The notes beneath the pieces are model-generated. The model was not told the origin of the DNA. It searched no databases and was given only the letters and a program-made list of their open reading frames with translations. From Bacteroidales bacterium (GTDB lineage: Bacteria > Bacteroidota > Bacteroidia > Bacteroidales > F082): a DNA stretch of 34,199 nucleotides. The stretch lies in contig JAGYLH010000036.1 of NCBI GenBank assembly GCA_018400955.1, forward strand, positions 1-34,199, in the 5' to 3' direction. Positions 1-6,992 of the stretch are shown here, in pieces (positions within the stretch are counted from its first letter, which is position 1; every line of letters starts with the position of its first letter). The translations under genes and the position numbers were made by a program.

Positions 1-2180
1 TGCACCTAAGAGACGGCATGATAACCCGCATAGAGACAGACGACCGTCCCAATGATACGCTTGAAGATCCACAGCTACGGGCCTGTATCCGTGGCAGGTC
101 TTATCGCCGCCGGCAATATCACCCCGACCGGCTCAAATACCCTATGAAAAGAGTGGGTGAGCGAGGAGAAGGTAATTTTGAACCTATTTCGTGGGATGAA
201 GCCCTGGATATTCTATCATCGGAAATACTGAGGGTTAGAGAAAAATATGGAAATGAAGCAATTCTGGTTCCCTACGGTACAGGAAGCTACAACCAGATCA
301 ACGGGCGACAGACTGCAGCCCGACTGATGAATCTGATGGGGGGTTCGCTGGGATATTACAACAGTTACAGCTGGGCCTGCATTTCAAGAGCTACCCCTTA
401 TGTTTACGGAACTTCCGTAACGGGGAATCAGCGACAGGACTGGGTCAACAGCAAATACATTATCATGTGGGGCTGGAATCCGGCAGAAATGAGGGATGGA
501 ACCAACAGCGAGTTTTTCATTAAGAAAGCAAGGGAAAAAGGAGCGAAAGTGGTTTGTATCGACCCAAGAATGAGCATGAGCGCCGTTGCCCTGGCGGATG
601 AGTGGATTCCCATCAGGCCTGGCACCGATGTGGCCATGATGAGTGCCATGGCCTACACCATCATCAACGAAAACCTCCATGACAAAGCCTTTATTGAGAA
701 ATATTGCGTGGGTTTCGACAAGTCGCAAATGCCTGAAGGTTGCGAAAACCAAGAAAGCTATCTTGATTACATAAGCGGCACCCGCGATGGCGTTCCCAAA
801 ACGCCTGAGTGGGCAGAAGAGATATGCAGCGTAGAAGCAGCAACCATTCGCCGTATTGCCCGTGAATATGCTACCCAAAAACCTTCTGTACTCTATCAGG
901 GCTATGGAATGCAGCGCCGGGCCTATGGTGAGCAGGTGGTAATTGCCGGTTGTGTTTTACCGGCCATTACGGGCAATGTGGGCATATCCGGTGGTTGGGC
1001 TGGCGGATTGGCGCTGCAGGCCAATGATGGCGGCCCCTTCTGGAATGTGTTCCCTACCGGAAGAAATCCTGTAAAGGCATCCATTCCTGTTTTTCTCTGG
1101 ACAGAAGCCATTCTAAGAGGCACAGAAATGGGAACTGATGAAGGTTTGCGTGGCACTGACAAGCTTGACAGCAATATTAAACTGATTTGGAATGTAGCCT
1201 CTAATATTCTGATTAATCAGCATGCTGATACCAACCGTTCAGCGAAAATCCTGAAAGATCATTCACTGGTTGAATTCATTGCAGTGCAGGATCAGTTTAT
1301 GACCCCTTCGGCAAAGTTTGCCGACCTGATTCTGCCTGTTTGCACCCAGTTGGAAACCTGGGGACTGCAAGATGGATGGAAATATGGCGATGAAGTGATT
1401 CTTGGACCAAAAGTGAATGAACCTCCTTTCGAAACCAAAAGTGATTACCAGATTTGTGCAGAGCTTGCCGAAAGATTTGGCGTCAGGGAAGAATTTACCC
1501 AAAACCGCAGCGAAAGAGAATGGATTGAATGGGCGGTAGAAAGGTATAAGAATACCCGTTTCCCGGAAGTTCCGGATCTGGATTCTATGATTGAAAACAA
1601 CATCGGCGTTTACAGCAAACCTGTTGTAAAACCAGCGGTAGCCTTTGTTGATTTTCGGAAAGACCCCGCATCGAACCCGCTAAATACCCCCAGTGGGAAG
1701 ATTGAGATTTTTTCCAAAACCCTTTTCGACATGGAAAAACCCGACACCATTCCTGCCGTGCCCAAATACATTCAGGAGTGGGAAAGTCCTTTTGGTGAAG
1801 AAGCAAAACGGTTTCTGTTGCAGGCCCTGGGTCATCACTATATGTCGAGAGTGCACTCCACCCACGATGGCATTGACTGGCTGGAGGAAGCTTTTCCGCA
1901 AAGGGTATTTATCAATCCCATTGATGCAGAAAAAAGAGGAATCAGCGACGGAGAGGAAATACTGGTGTACAACGACAGGGGCAAAATCATGATTCCATGT
2001 CGTGTAACTCCCAAAATTATGCCCGGAGTAGTAAACATCCCCCAGGGCGCCTGGTGGAAACCCGACAAAAACGGCATTGACAGGCGTGGCAATATAAACG
2101 TGCTCACGTCGCACCGCTGGACACCCCTTGCATTTGGCAATGCACAGCATACGATTATGGTGGAAGTGGAGAAAACCTGA
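1..2180 (+). CDS. dmsA: DMSO reductase family molybdopterin oxidoreductase, catalytic subunit (5' partial)
   Basis: Catalytic subunit of a DmsA-type complex that would reduce an S- or N-oxide or similar acceptor with electrons from the adjacent ferredoxin subunit. The reading frame is open to the left edge (codons from base 3 read HLRDG before the first Met at 18), so the true start and the N-terminal [4Fe-4S] Cys motif lie outside the window. The visible ~725 residues hold the molybdopterin oxidoreductase core (SWDEAL near residue 58; a SYSW segment near residue 118, where the family's Ser metal ligand is expected) and the C-terminal dinucleotide-binding domain (from about residue 600, ending near NIPQGAWW). 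A 55-bp gap leads to the ferredoxin subunit. The family is clear; the substrate is not, and the symbol is a family-level name. Export by Tat is expected but the signal is not visible. Confidence 0.93.
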   Translation, partial: HLRDGMITRIETDDRPNDTLEDPQLRACIRGRSYRRRQYHPDRLKYPMKRVGERGEGNFEPISWDEALDILSSEILRVREKYGNEAILVPYGTGSYNQINGRQTAARLMNLMGGSLGYYNSYSWACISRATPYVYGTSVTGNQRQDWVNSKYIIMWGWNPAEMRDGTNSEFFIKKAREKGAKVVCIDPRMSMSAVALADEWIPIRPGTDVAMMSAMAYTIINENLHDKAFIEKYCVGFDKSQMPEGCENQESYLDYISGTRDGVPKTPEWAEEICSVEAATIRRIAREYATQKPSVLYQGYGMQRRAYGEQVVIAGCVLPAITGNVGISGGWAGGLALQANDGGPFWNVFPTGRNPVKASIPVFLWTEAILRGTEMGTDEGLRGTDKLDSNIKLIWNVASNILINQHADTNRSAKILKDHSLVEFIAVQDQFMTPSAKFADLILPVCTQLETWGLQDGWKYGDEVILGPKVNEPPFETKSDYQICAELAERFGVREEFTQNRSEREWIEWAVERYKNTRFPEVPDLDSMIENNIGVYSKPVVKPAVAFVDFRKDPASNPLNTPSGKIEIFSKTLFDMEKPDTIPAVPKYIQEWESPFGEEAKRFLLQALGHHYMSRVHSTHDGIDWLEEAFPQRVFINPIDAEKRGISDGEEILVYNDRGKIMIPCRVTPKIMPGVVNIPQGAWWKPDKNGIDRRGNINVLTSHRWTPLAFGNAQHTIMVEVEKT

Positions 2181-2235
2181 GGCATAGAATAGTTCTTGCG
2201 GCAATTAATAAAAAGAAAACTACATCAATCAAATT

Positions 2236-2853
2236 ATGGAACAATGGGCTTTTTACTTTGACTCTTCTCAATGCTCGGGTTGCAAAACCTGCCAGATAGC
2301 CTGCAAGGATAAACATGATCTTCCTGTGGGTTTGCGCTGGAGAAATGTATATGAAATTGCAGGCGGCAGCTGGCAACAAAAGCTACACAACTGGAAATCG
2401 GGGATACACTCCTACAACATTTCCTTGTCGTGCAACCACTGCGAAGACCCCATCTGCATGAAGAAATGCCCCAACAAGGCTATTTTTAAGAATGACAAAG
2501 GCTTGGTGCTCATTGACGAAAAGCGTTGTATGGGTTGCGCATACTGCAAATGGGCCTGCCCCTATGGTGCCCTTCATCTGGATAGCAGAACCGGCAAAAT
2601 GACCAAATGCACCCTTTGCGAAGATTATCTGGAGCAGGGCAAACTGCCCTCATGTGTGAGCGCCTGCCCTATGCGTGTGCTGGAGGCTGGTCCCCTGGAA
2701 AAGCTGAAGCAAAAAGAAGGGATTAATAATGAAGTCTATCCATTGCCGCCCGACGAATATACACGCCCGGCCCTGGCCATCAAACCGCATCCGTCGGCGT
2801 TGCAAATAAGCAATTGGCAAATCATCAATAAGGAGGAGGTAAAAAATGCATAG
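2236..2853 (+). CDS. dmsB: DmsB-like four-cluster [4Fe-4S] electron-transfer subunit
   Basis: Ferredoxin-like subunit passing electrons from the membrane anchor to the molybdoenzyme. The 205-aa protein has four complete cysteine sets: C13/C16/C19/C23, C66/C69/C74/C78, C98/C101/C104/C108 and C125/C128/C140/C144, the classical 16-Cys DmsB arrangement binding four [4Fe-4S] clusters. The length matches the family (about 200 aa). There is no signal peptide; such subunits are carried across the membrane with the Tat-bearing catalytic partner. Its stop codon overlaps the start of the anchor gene by 8 bp, so the three genes form one operon. Confidence 0.95.
   Translation: MEQWAFYFDSSQCSGCKTCQIACKDKHDLPVGLRWRNVYEIAGGSWQQKLHNWKSGIHSYNISLSCNHCEDPICMKKCPNKAIFKNDKGLVLIDEKRCMGCAYCKWACPYGALHLDSRTGKMTKCTLCEDYLEQGKLPSCVSACPMRVLEAGPLEKLKQKEGINNEVYPLPPDEYTRPALAIKPHPSALQISNWQIINKEEVKNA
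2831..2840 (+). promoter_or_regulatory. Strong Shine-Dalgarno for dmsC
   Basis: The purine tract AGGAGGAGGT lies 5 bases before the dmsC ATG, inside the end of dmsB. It is a near-perfect anti-16S match. Most other starts in the window have no such sequence, as is normal in Bacteroidota, so this site supports the 2846 start. Confidence 0.6.
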
Positions 2854-3718
2854 TACTGAATGGTCATTGGTCTTTTTCACCCTGCTCGGTCAGTTTTCTG
2901 TGGGAATCCTTGTGAGTGTTTTTATGTTTCGCATGTTTTTTGCTGCGGATAGTTTTATCAACAAAGAAAAACTTACCCTTTTGTGTATTACAACAGCATT
3001 TATCGCAATGCTGCTGGCATTGGTAATATCTTTTCTGCATTTAAATGCTCCTCTCTCGTCGGTTTACGCAATGAGCAATCTCCGGGAGTCATGGCTCAGC
3101 CGTGAAATTCTCATGGCCTCTCTGTTTGCGTTCCTGCTTTTCCTGCAGGTGGCAGCTTCCGGCTTTAATCTTATTTCAGGGCGCATCCGGAACGCTCTTA
3201 TTGGCTTGGGTGTAATTGCCGGCTTATATCTTATTTACAGCATGGGCCGCCTGTATATGATTCCGACCGTACCGGCATGGAATAACCCGGGCACGATGAT
3301 GGATTTTTATGCCACGGCTTTTCTTACAGGGCCAGCAGGATTTCTGGCTGTGCATGCAAAAATAAGCAGCAAAAATGATATCCGGAAGAAACCATCTGTA
3401 ATCATCTTGGCTTATGGCGGGATGATTTTTGCAGGTATGCTAATGGTAGCTGCTGCTGCGATGTTTTCCGCGCCCGATCCAACAGCTTTTATAAATATTG
3501 GCTTCGAAGCACAGACATCCTCCCGATATTTAATGATAAGCCGGTGGCTTTTGCTGGTGCTTGGGGTGGCAGCCACTATAGGTACCTTGGGTTCATTAAA
3601 AAAACCGCAGCCAACCCTGGCAACCTATAAGTATTTTTTTGGGTTTGCTCTGATAGTGATGTCGGAAATACTTGCACGATTTGACTTTTACAACTCCTAT
3701 TTCAGAATCGGGTTGTAA
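2846..3718 (+). CDS. dmsC: DmsC-like membrane anchor subunit
   Basis: Integral membrane subunit that would anchor the DmsAB pair and oxidise menaquinol. The 290-aa sequence is mostly hydrophobic with about eight predicted membrane segments, beginning with the family-typical HSTEWSLVFFTLLGQFSVG at residues 2-20 and including conserved features such as SxLRESWLSREI near residue 80 and YATAFLTGPAG near 150. The start at 2846 overlaps dmsB by 8 bp and is preceded by a strong ribosome-binding site. No haem-binding His pairs are obvious, as in DmsC (NrfD-unlike) anchors. It is the last gene of the dms-like operon. Confidence 0.9.
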   Translation: MHSTEWSLVFFTLLGQFSVGILVSVFMFRMFFAADSFINKEKLTLLCITTAFIAMLLALVISFLHLNAPLSSVYAMSNLRESWLSREILMASLFAFLLFLQVAASGFNLISGRIRNALIGLGVIAGLYLIYSMGRLYMIPTVPAWNNPGTMMDFYATAFLTGPAGFLAVHAKISSKNDIRKKPSVIILAYGGMIFAGMLMVAAAAMFSAPDPTAFINIGFEAQTSSRYLMISRWLLLVLGVAATIGTLGSLKKPQPTLATYKYFFGFALIVMSEILARFDFYNSYFRIGL

Positions 3719-3730
3719 AAAATACAGACA

Positions 3731-3762
3731 AGCCGGGCAAGACTATTGTTTATGCCCTGGCT
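3731..3762 (+). terminator. Likely terminator after the dms-like operon
   Basis: AGCC-GGGCA pairs with TGCCCTGGCT (9 pairs with one bulged base) around an 13-nt loop, followed by an A/T-rich stretch with T runs. It sits 13 bases after the dmsC stop. The stem is GC-rich and well placed, but the T tract is interrupted. Confidence 0.5.
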
Positions 3763-3872
3763 AAAAATTGGTTTTATTTTCAAAAAATAGGCAATACGAT
3801 ACCAATTTGCTTTTATTTTGCGTTTTGCAATGGATTCTTTCTAATTTTATAGTTTCTAAAAACAGAATCATT

Positions 3873-4571
3873 ATGTATTTCCGGTCATTTTTAGCATTCA
3901 CTATTGTAGCGATACTGCTAATGTTTTCATGCAAACATGAACCAGATGTTTTACCAGATCCTGATCCCGATCCTGACAAACCCATTGTATTGTGCGATCC
4001 CGATTCGGTTTATTTTAAAAATGACATTTTGCCCTTACTCATTCAAAGCTGTGGTGTGATAGGCTGCCACGATCCCGGAACAGCACAGGACGGGATTGTA
4101 CTTACCGATTATGCCTCTATCATCAATACAGGCGGTGTGCGTCCCGGAAGGCCTGACAACAGCGACATTTTTGAAGTAATAACCGATGATGACCCCGCCG
4201 ATCGGCTGCCACCCTTGCCCAACAACCCTTTGAGCCAGGATGATATTGCACTGATTGAAAATGGATGCTACAGGTGCCCCCGACAATCGCCTGCGAGGAA
4301 GATTGCGATCCGGCATTGGGTAGCTTTAGTGGCGAGATTTGGCCCACTATTCAAAACATTGCCTGGGCTGCCACTCAGGGAGCAATCCACAGGGCGGCAT
4401 AAGCCTCGAAGGCTACAGCCAAATTGCGGCTGCCGCAACAACGGAAGCCTTTTAGGTGTGATTAAATGGGAAAGTGGTTACACCGCTATGCCATTAAATG
4501 GAAATAAATTAACTGATTGTGAAATTATACAAATCGAAAACTGGATACAAAATGGAACACCTCAAAACTAA
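3873..4571 (+). pseudogene. Cytochrome-c-like lipoprotein with two haem-type domains, frameshifted
   Basis: The N-terminus is a lipoprotein signal (MYFRSF...LLMFSC) followed by a DPDPDPD linker; I chose ATG 3873 over the upstream start at 3768 because it begins that signal. Domain one carries C-x3-C-H (CGVIGCH) and continues in a style typical of Bacteroidota cytochrome-c-like lipoproteins (VRPGRPDNSDIFEVIT). From about 4260 the frame breaks repeatedly. Reading across frames recovers IENW, GAPDNRL, EEDCDP...GEIWPTIQN, then CLGCH at 4360-4374, EGYSQIAAAATTEAF and finally LGVIKWESGYTAMP in the original frame. At least five one-base losses are needed (near 4262, 4274, 4300, 4358 and 4452). The product would be an exported di-haem lipoprotein. 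Sequencing error and recent decay both fit. The last 20 bp overlap the next gene. Confidence 0.75.
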
Positions 4572-4941
4572 AACTTTACTATTTATCACGGCCATCCTGC
4601 TGTCAGGCTTTAGCTTGACCGGATGCTACAAGGACAACGAAGAAGAGCTTTATCCCGCCAATGGCGATAGCTGCAATACCGAAAATGTTTCATTTGCCGA
4701 TCAGGTGTGGCCGGTCATCAACAACAATTGTGTGGCTTGCCCGCGTGGTGCGGGCGCATCTGCCGGCATCCGCATGGGTAACCATGCCGAATTGGTACAA
4801 GCGTTGAATGCTGGGCGTTTGGTGGGCGCTATCAAGCACGAGTCGGGCTTTTCGGCCATGCCACAAGGCGGCGCCAAGCTGGATGATTGCTTCATACAAC
4901 AAATAGATGCATGGATAGCTGATGGTATGCCCGACAATTAA
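4552..4941 (+). CDS. Small cytochrome-c-like lipoprotein, haem motif altered to CxxCP
   Basis: A 129-aa lipoprotein: MEHLKTKTLLFITAILLSGF then LTGC as lipobox. The start at 4552 gives a normal signal peptide and overlaps the previous gene by 20 bp. The body matches the second domain of the gene before it (IKHESGFSAMPQGGAKLDDC against IKWESGYTAMPLNGNKLTDC), including a Met-Pro that could supply the distal haem ligand. The haem attachment site reads CVACP rather than CxxCH, so the proximal His is missing in the sequence as given. Given the errors in both neighbours this could be a base-calling fault; if real, the protein could not bind haem in the normal way. It is probably co-transcribed with both flanking genes. 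Confidence 0.75.
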   Translation: MEHLKTKTLLFITAILLSGFSLTGCYKDNEEELYPANGDSCNTENVSFADQVWPVINNNCVACPRGAGASAGIRMGNHAELVQALNAGRLVGAIKHESGFSAMPQGGAKLDDCFIQQIDAWIADGMPDN

Positions 4942-4976
4942 TTTCATACCTTTTGGAAAAACCTTAAACCAAAACC

Positions 4977-5869
4977 ATGAAAACCATTTACCTTGTTTTT
5001 GTTTTGGCCTGCGTTTGGCTAATGAGCTTTGAGCTTAAGGCACAGGACGATTTATTCGACCTGTTCGAAGATGACGAACCCACCATTGATTATGCCCTTA
5101 TGCCACCTTTAAAACCACGCGGGTGGTTTGTGGCCAGTCCATCGAAAGTCCGGCAACAGGCAATCTGATTTTTATTATCCAGCACAATTTTGGTGCACTC
5201 AACAGCGGGGCTTATGAGCTGTTTGGTCTGGACAGGGCTACCATCAGGCTGGGATTGGAATATGGGATCAATGATTTTATTATGGTGGGCGTTGGCCGCA
5301 GCAGCTGGGGAAAACCTATGACGGATTTGTAAAGCCAAACTGTTGCGCCAAGCATGGGGCGCGTATTATGCCTGTCAGTATTTCTTATTTTGGAAGCATG
5401 GTGGTGAATACGCTGCGCTGGCAGCATCCCGAAAGGACCAATTATTTCAGTTCGCGCCTGGGCTATGTGCACCAACTGCTGATTGCCCGCAAATTTGGCG
5501 AAAGCTTTAGCTTGCAACTCAGCCCCAGCCTTATTCATAAAAACTTAGTGCCCACCTGGCCGATAAAAACACTTCCTTTGCGGCGGTGTAGGCGGCCGGT
5601 TCAAACTGAATGCACGCGTTACCCTGAATGCTGAGTATTTCTATTACCTGGAAGACCAAACCACGATGGACCGCACCAACATACTGTCATTGGGTTTTGA
5701 TATTGAAACCGGCGGGCATGTGTTCCAGTTGCATATTTCCAACGGACAGGCGATGTTTGACCGGGCCTTTATCAGCGAAACAACCGGAAAATGGGGCCAG
5801 GGTGATATCTATTTTGGGTTTAACATCACGCGTAATTTTGTTATTGTGAAGCCGGAGGCTTTTCGGTAA
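4977..5869 (+). pseudogene. DUF5777-type outer-membrane beta-barrel protein, frameshifted
   Basis: A signal peptide (MKTIYLVFVLACVWLMSFELKA) is followed by an acidic DDLFDLFEDDEP stretch and then, in several frames, the body of a DUF5777 barrel: VVCGQSIESPATGNLIFI, HNFGALNSGAYELFGLD, RLGLEYGINDFIMVGVGRSS, KTYDGFV, MPVSISYFGSMVVNT, SSRLGYVHQLLIARKF, GVGGRFKLNARVTLNAEYFYYLED and FDIETGGHVFQLHISN, ending at IVKPEAFR. Frame changes fall near 5100, 5310, 5335, 5360, 5550 and 5592. The total span (about 297 codons) equals an intact family member, so small indels rather than a large deletion broke it. Such barrels commonly sit beside cytochrome-c-like lipoproteins, as here. Function is not established for the family. 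Confidence 0.8.
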
Positions 5870-5926
5870 AATATCCGATTTAGTCGAAGAGGCAATTTTA
5901 TGATGCCTATGGCGCAATGTAATTTA

Positions 5927-6343
5927 TTACTTTAAGGATTGCTTTTTCCAGTTTTCAATCTTCAATCCCGGAATCCGGCCAAAGTGGCTTTCGTTGTTTG
6001 TTACAAATACCATCTCGTTCTCAATGGCAATTCCTGCTATCAGCAGGTCAATGTCGTCAAGCATATTACCTGACTGTTTAAGAAAAGCATAGAGTTCAGC
6101 TGATTTTCTGACTGACTTTTCGGTTACTGGTAGCACCAGGTTTTCAGAAACAAAATCCTCAAAAACAGTCAGTTGTTTTAATGCACTTTTAGCTAATAAC
6201 CCGCTTGTGATTTCATAATAGCTAATAATGCTTATCTCTATCAAATCGAAGTGATCCAGATACTTAGCAAAGCTTTTTGCAACGTCAGAATCGCCTTTGA
6301 AAAAGTAGGATAGAATATCAGTGTCAATAAGCACCCTATTCAT
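5927..6343 (-). CDS. vapC: PIN-domain RNase toxin, VapC family
   Basis: A 138-aa type II toxin, expected to cleave RNA with a Mg-dependent active site. The PIN residues are visible: D7 in VLIDTDIL, E44 in YYEITSGLL, D99 in the DLLIAGIA helix, and the TNNESHFGRI segment (residues 115-124) typical of the C-terminal acidic/Asn site. The upstream antitoxin gene overlaps its start by 8 bp, the usual translational coupling. It converges on the DUF5777 gene and lies between that gene and a second copy of its 3' end, which suggests the pair arrived by insertion. Confidence 0.92.
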   Translation of the reverse strand: MNRVLIDTDILSYFFKGDSDVAKSFAKYLDHFDLIEISIISYYEITSGLLAKSALKQLTVFEDFVSENLVLPVTEKSVRKSAELYAFLKQSGNMLDDIDLLIAGIAIENEMVFVTNNESHFGRIPGLKIENWKKQSLK

Positions 6344-6569
6344 AACGTCTTTTATTACTTTGACGATTTTCTATAAGATTTCGTGTCAGATTATCAAATG
6401 TGAGCGCATCAAGGTTTTCCCAAGCTCCGGCATAGGAAAGGGTTTTTTCTTTGCTGCTCGCTGTTTTTTCGATTCTCGCGACGAGTTCGGCTAGCTCATT
6501 TAATTTATCTAATGGAATACGCTGGATTCGTTGAATAAGTTGGTTTCTGATTTTTGTTTCTAATGTCAT
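6336..6569 (-). CDS. Antitoxin partner of the VapC-like toxin
   Basis: A 77-aa protein directly upstream of vapC and overlapping it by 8 bp. The first 40 residues form a Leu/Ile-rich helical region (IRNQLIQRIQRIPLDKLNELAELVARIE) resembling the small helical antitoxins paired with PIN toxins in Bacteroidota; the C-terminal half contains SYAGAWENLDALTFDNLTRNLIENR, likely the segment that blocks the toxin. No AbrB-type fold is evident, so it should not be called a classical VapB without a search. Its role as antitoxin is inferred from position, size and overlap. Confidence 0.8.
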   Translation of the reverse strand: MTLETKIRNQLIQRIQRIPLDKLNELAELVARIEKTASSKEKTLSYAGAWENLDALTFDNLTRNLIENRQSNKRRYE

Positions 6570-6824
6570 TTCCTTGTGTTCTTAATAGGAGTCAAATTTA
6601 ATAAATTTTAGACTAAATACCCATTATTTTTCTACGATAAAATCAGTTTAGCAGTTTCTATAGTATCACTTAAGCGTCTGATTGATATTTTTTCTTTTTT
6701 GGCATAAATTGGAAGGAAATGAAATGTTCTCTTTTTCACCTTTTAAATTGGGTAGGCATGCTAAGGTAATTCTGGTCGGGATGCCAAGCGATACAACCTA
6801 AATTCTGTAACTAAATGTTAAAAT
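6570..6824. other. Non-coding gap upstream of vapBC
   Basis: About 255 bases, AT-rich, without a supportable gene on either strand. Apart from the vapBC -7 box nothing recognisable was seen. It separates the toxin-antitoxin pair from the DUF5777 tail remnant. Confidence 0.5.
6593..6600 (-). promoter_or_regulatory. -7 box for the vapBC operon
   Basis: On the minus strand this reads TAAATTTG, a full match to the Bacteroidota -7 element TAnnTTTG, 24 bases before the antitoxin start. No clear TTG at the -33 position was found. Confidence 0.4.
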
Positions 6825-6911
6825 CAACCGGAAAATGTGTTATGGCGATGATTTTTTGGCTTTAACATCACTCGAAATTTTGTTATTGTGAAGCCGGAAG
6901 CGTTTCGCTAA
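6825..6911 (+). pseudogene. Orphan 3' end of a second DUF5777 gene
   Basis: About 29 codons homologous to the last codons of the DUF5777 gene ending at 5869. The shared stretch starts at CAACCGGAAAATG (6825-6837), contains a frame slip near 6850, and then reads GFNITRNFVIVKPEAFR and a stop at 6909-6911. The final 49 bases differ from the first copy (5821-5869) at five positions, three of them in the last 15 bases. No homology is visible upstream of 6825 or after the stop. It is a gene-end fossil, probably of a tandem paralogue of which the rest was lost. Confidence 0.75.
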
Positions 6912-6992
6912 ACTGTTGTTTTTGGGTTTGGTTGCCGCCGCTTTCGAAAAAAACACCTAATTTCGCTTAACAAACCCCAAAACATAAAACAG

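Noticed and set aside
384..878. 164-codon minus-strand open frame inside the molybdoenzyme gene
   Set aside because: Antisense shadow of a gene with strong family motifs; no start context or family pattern.
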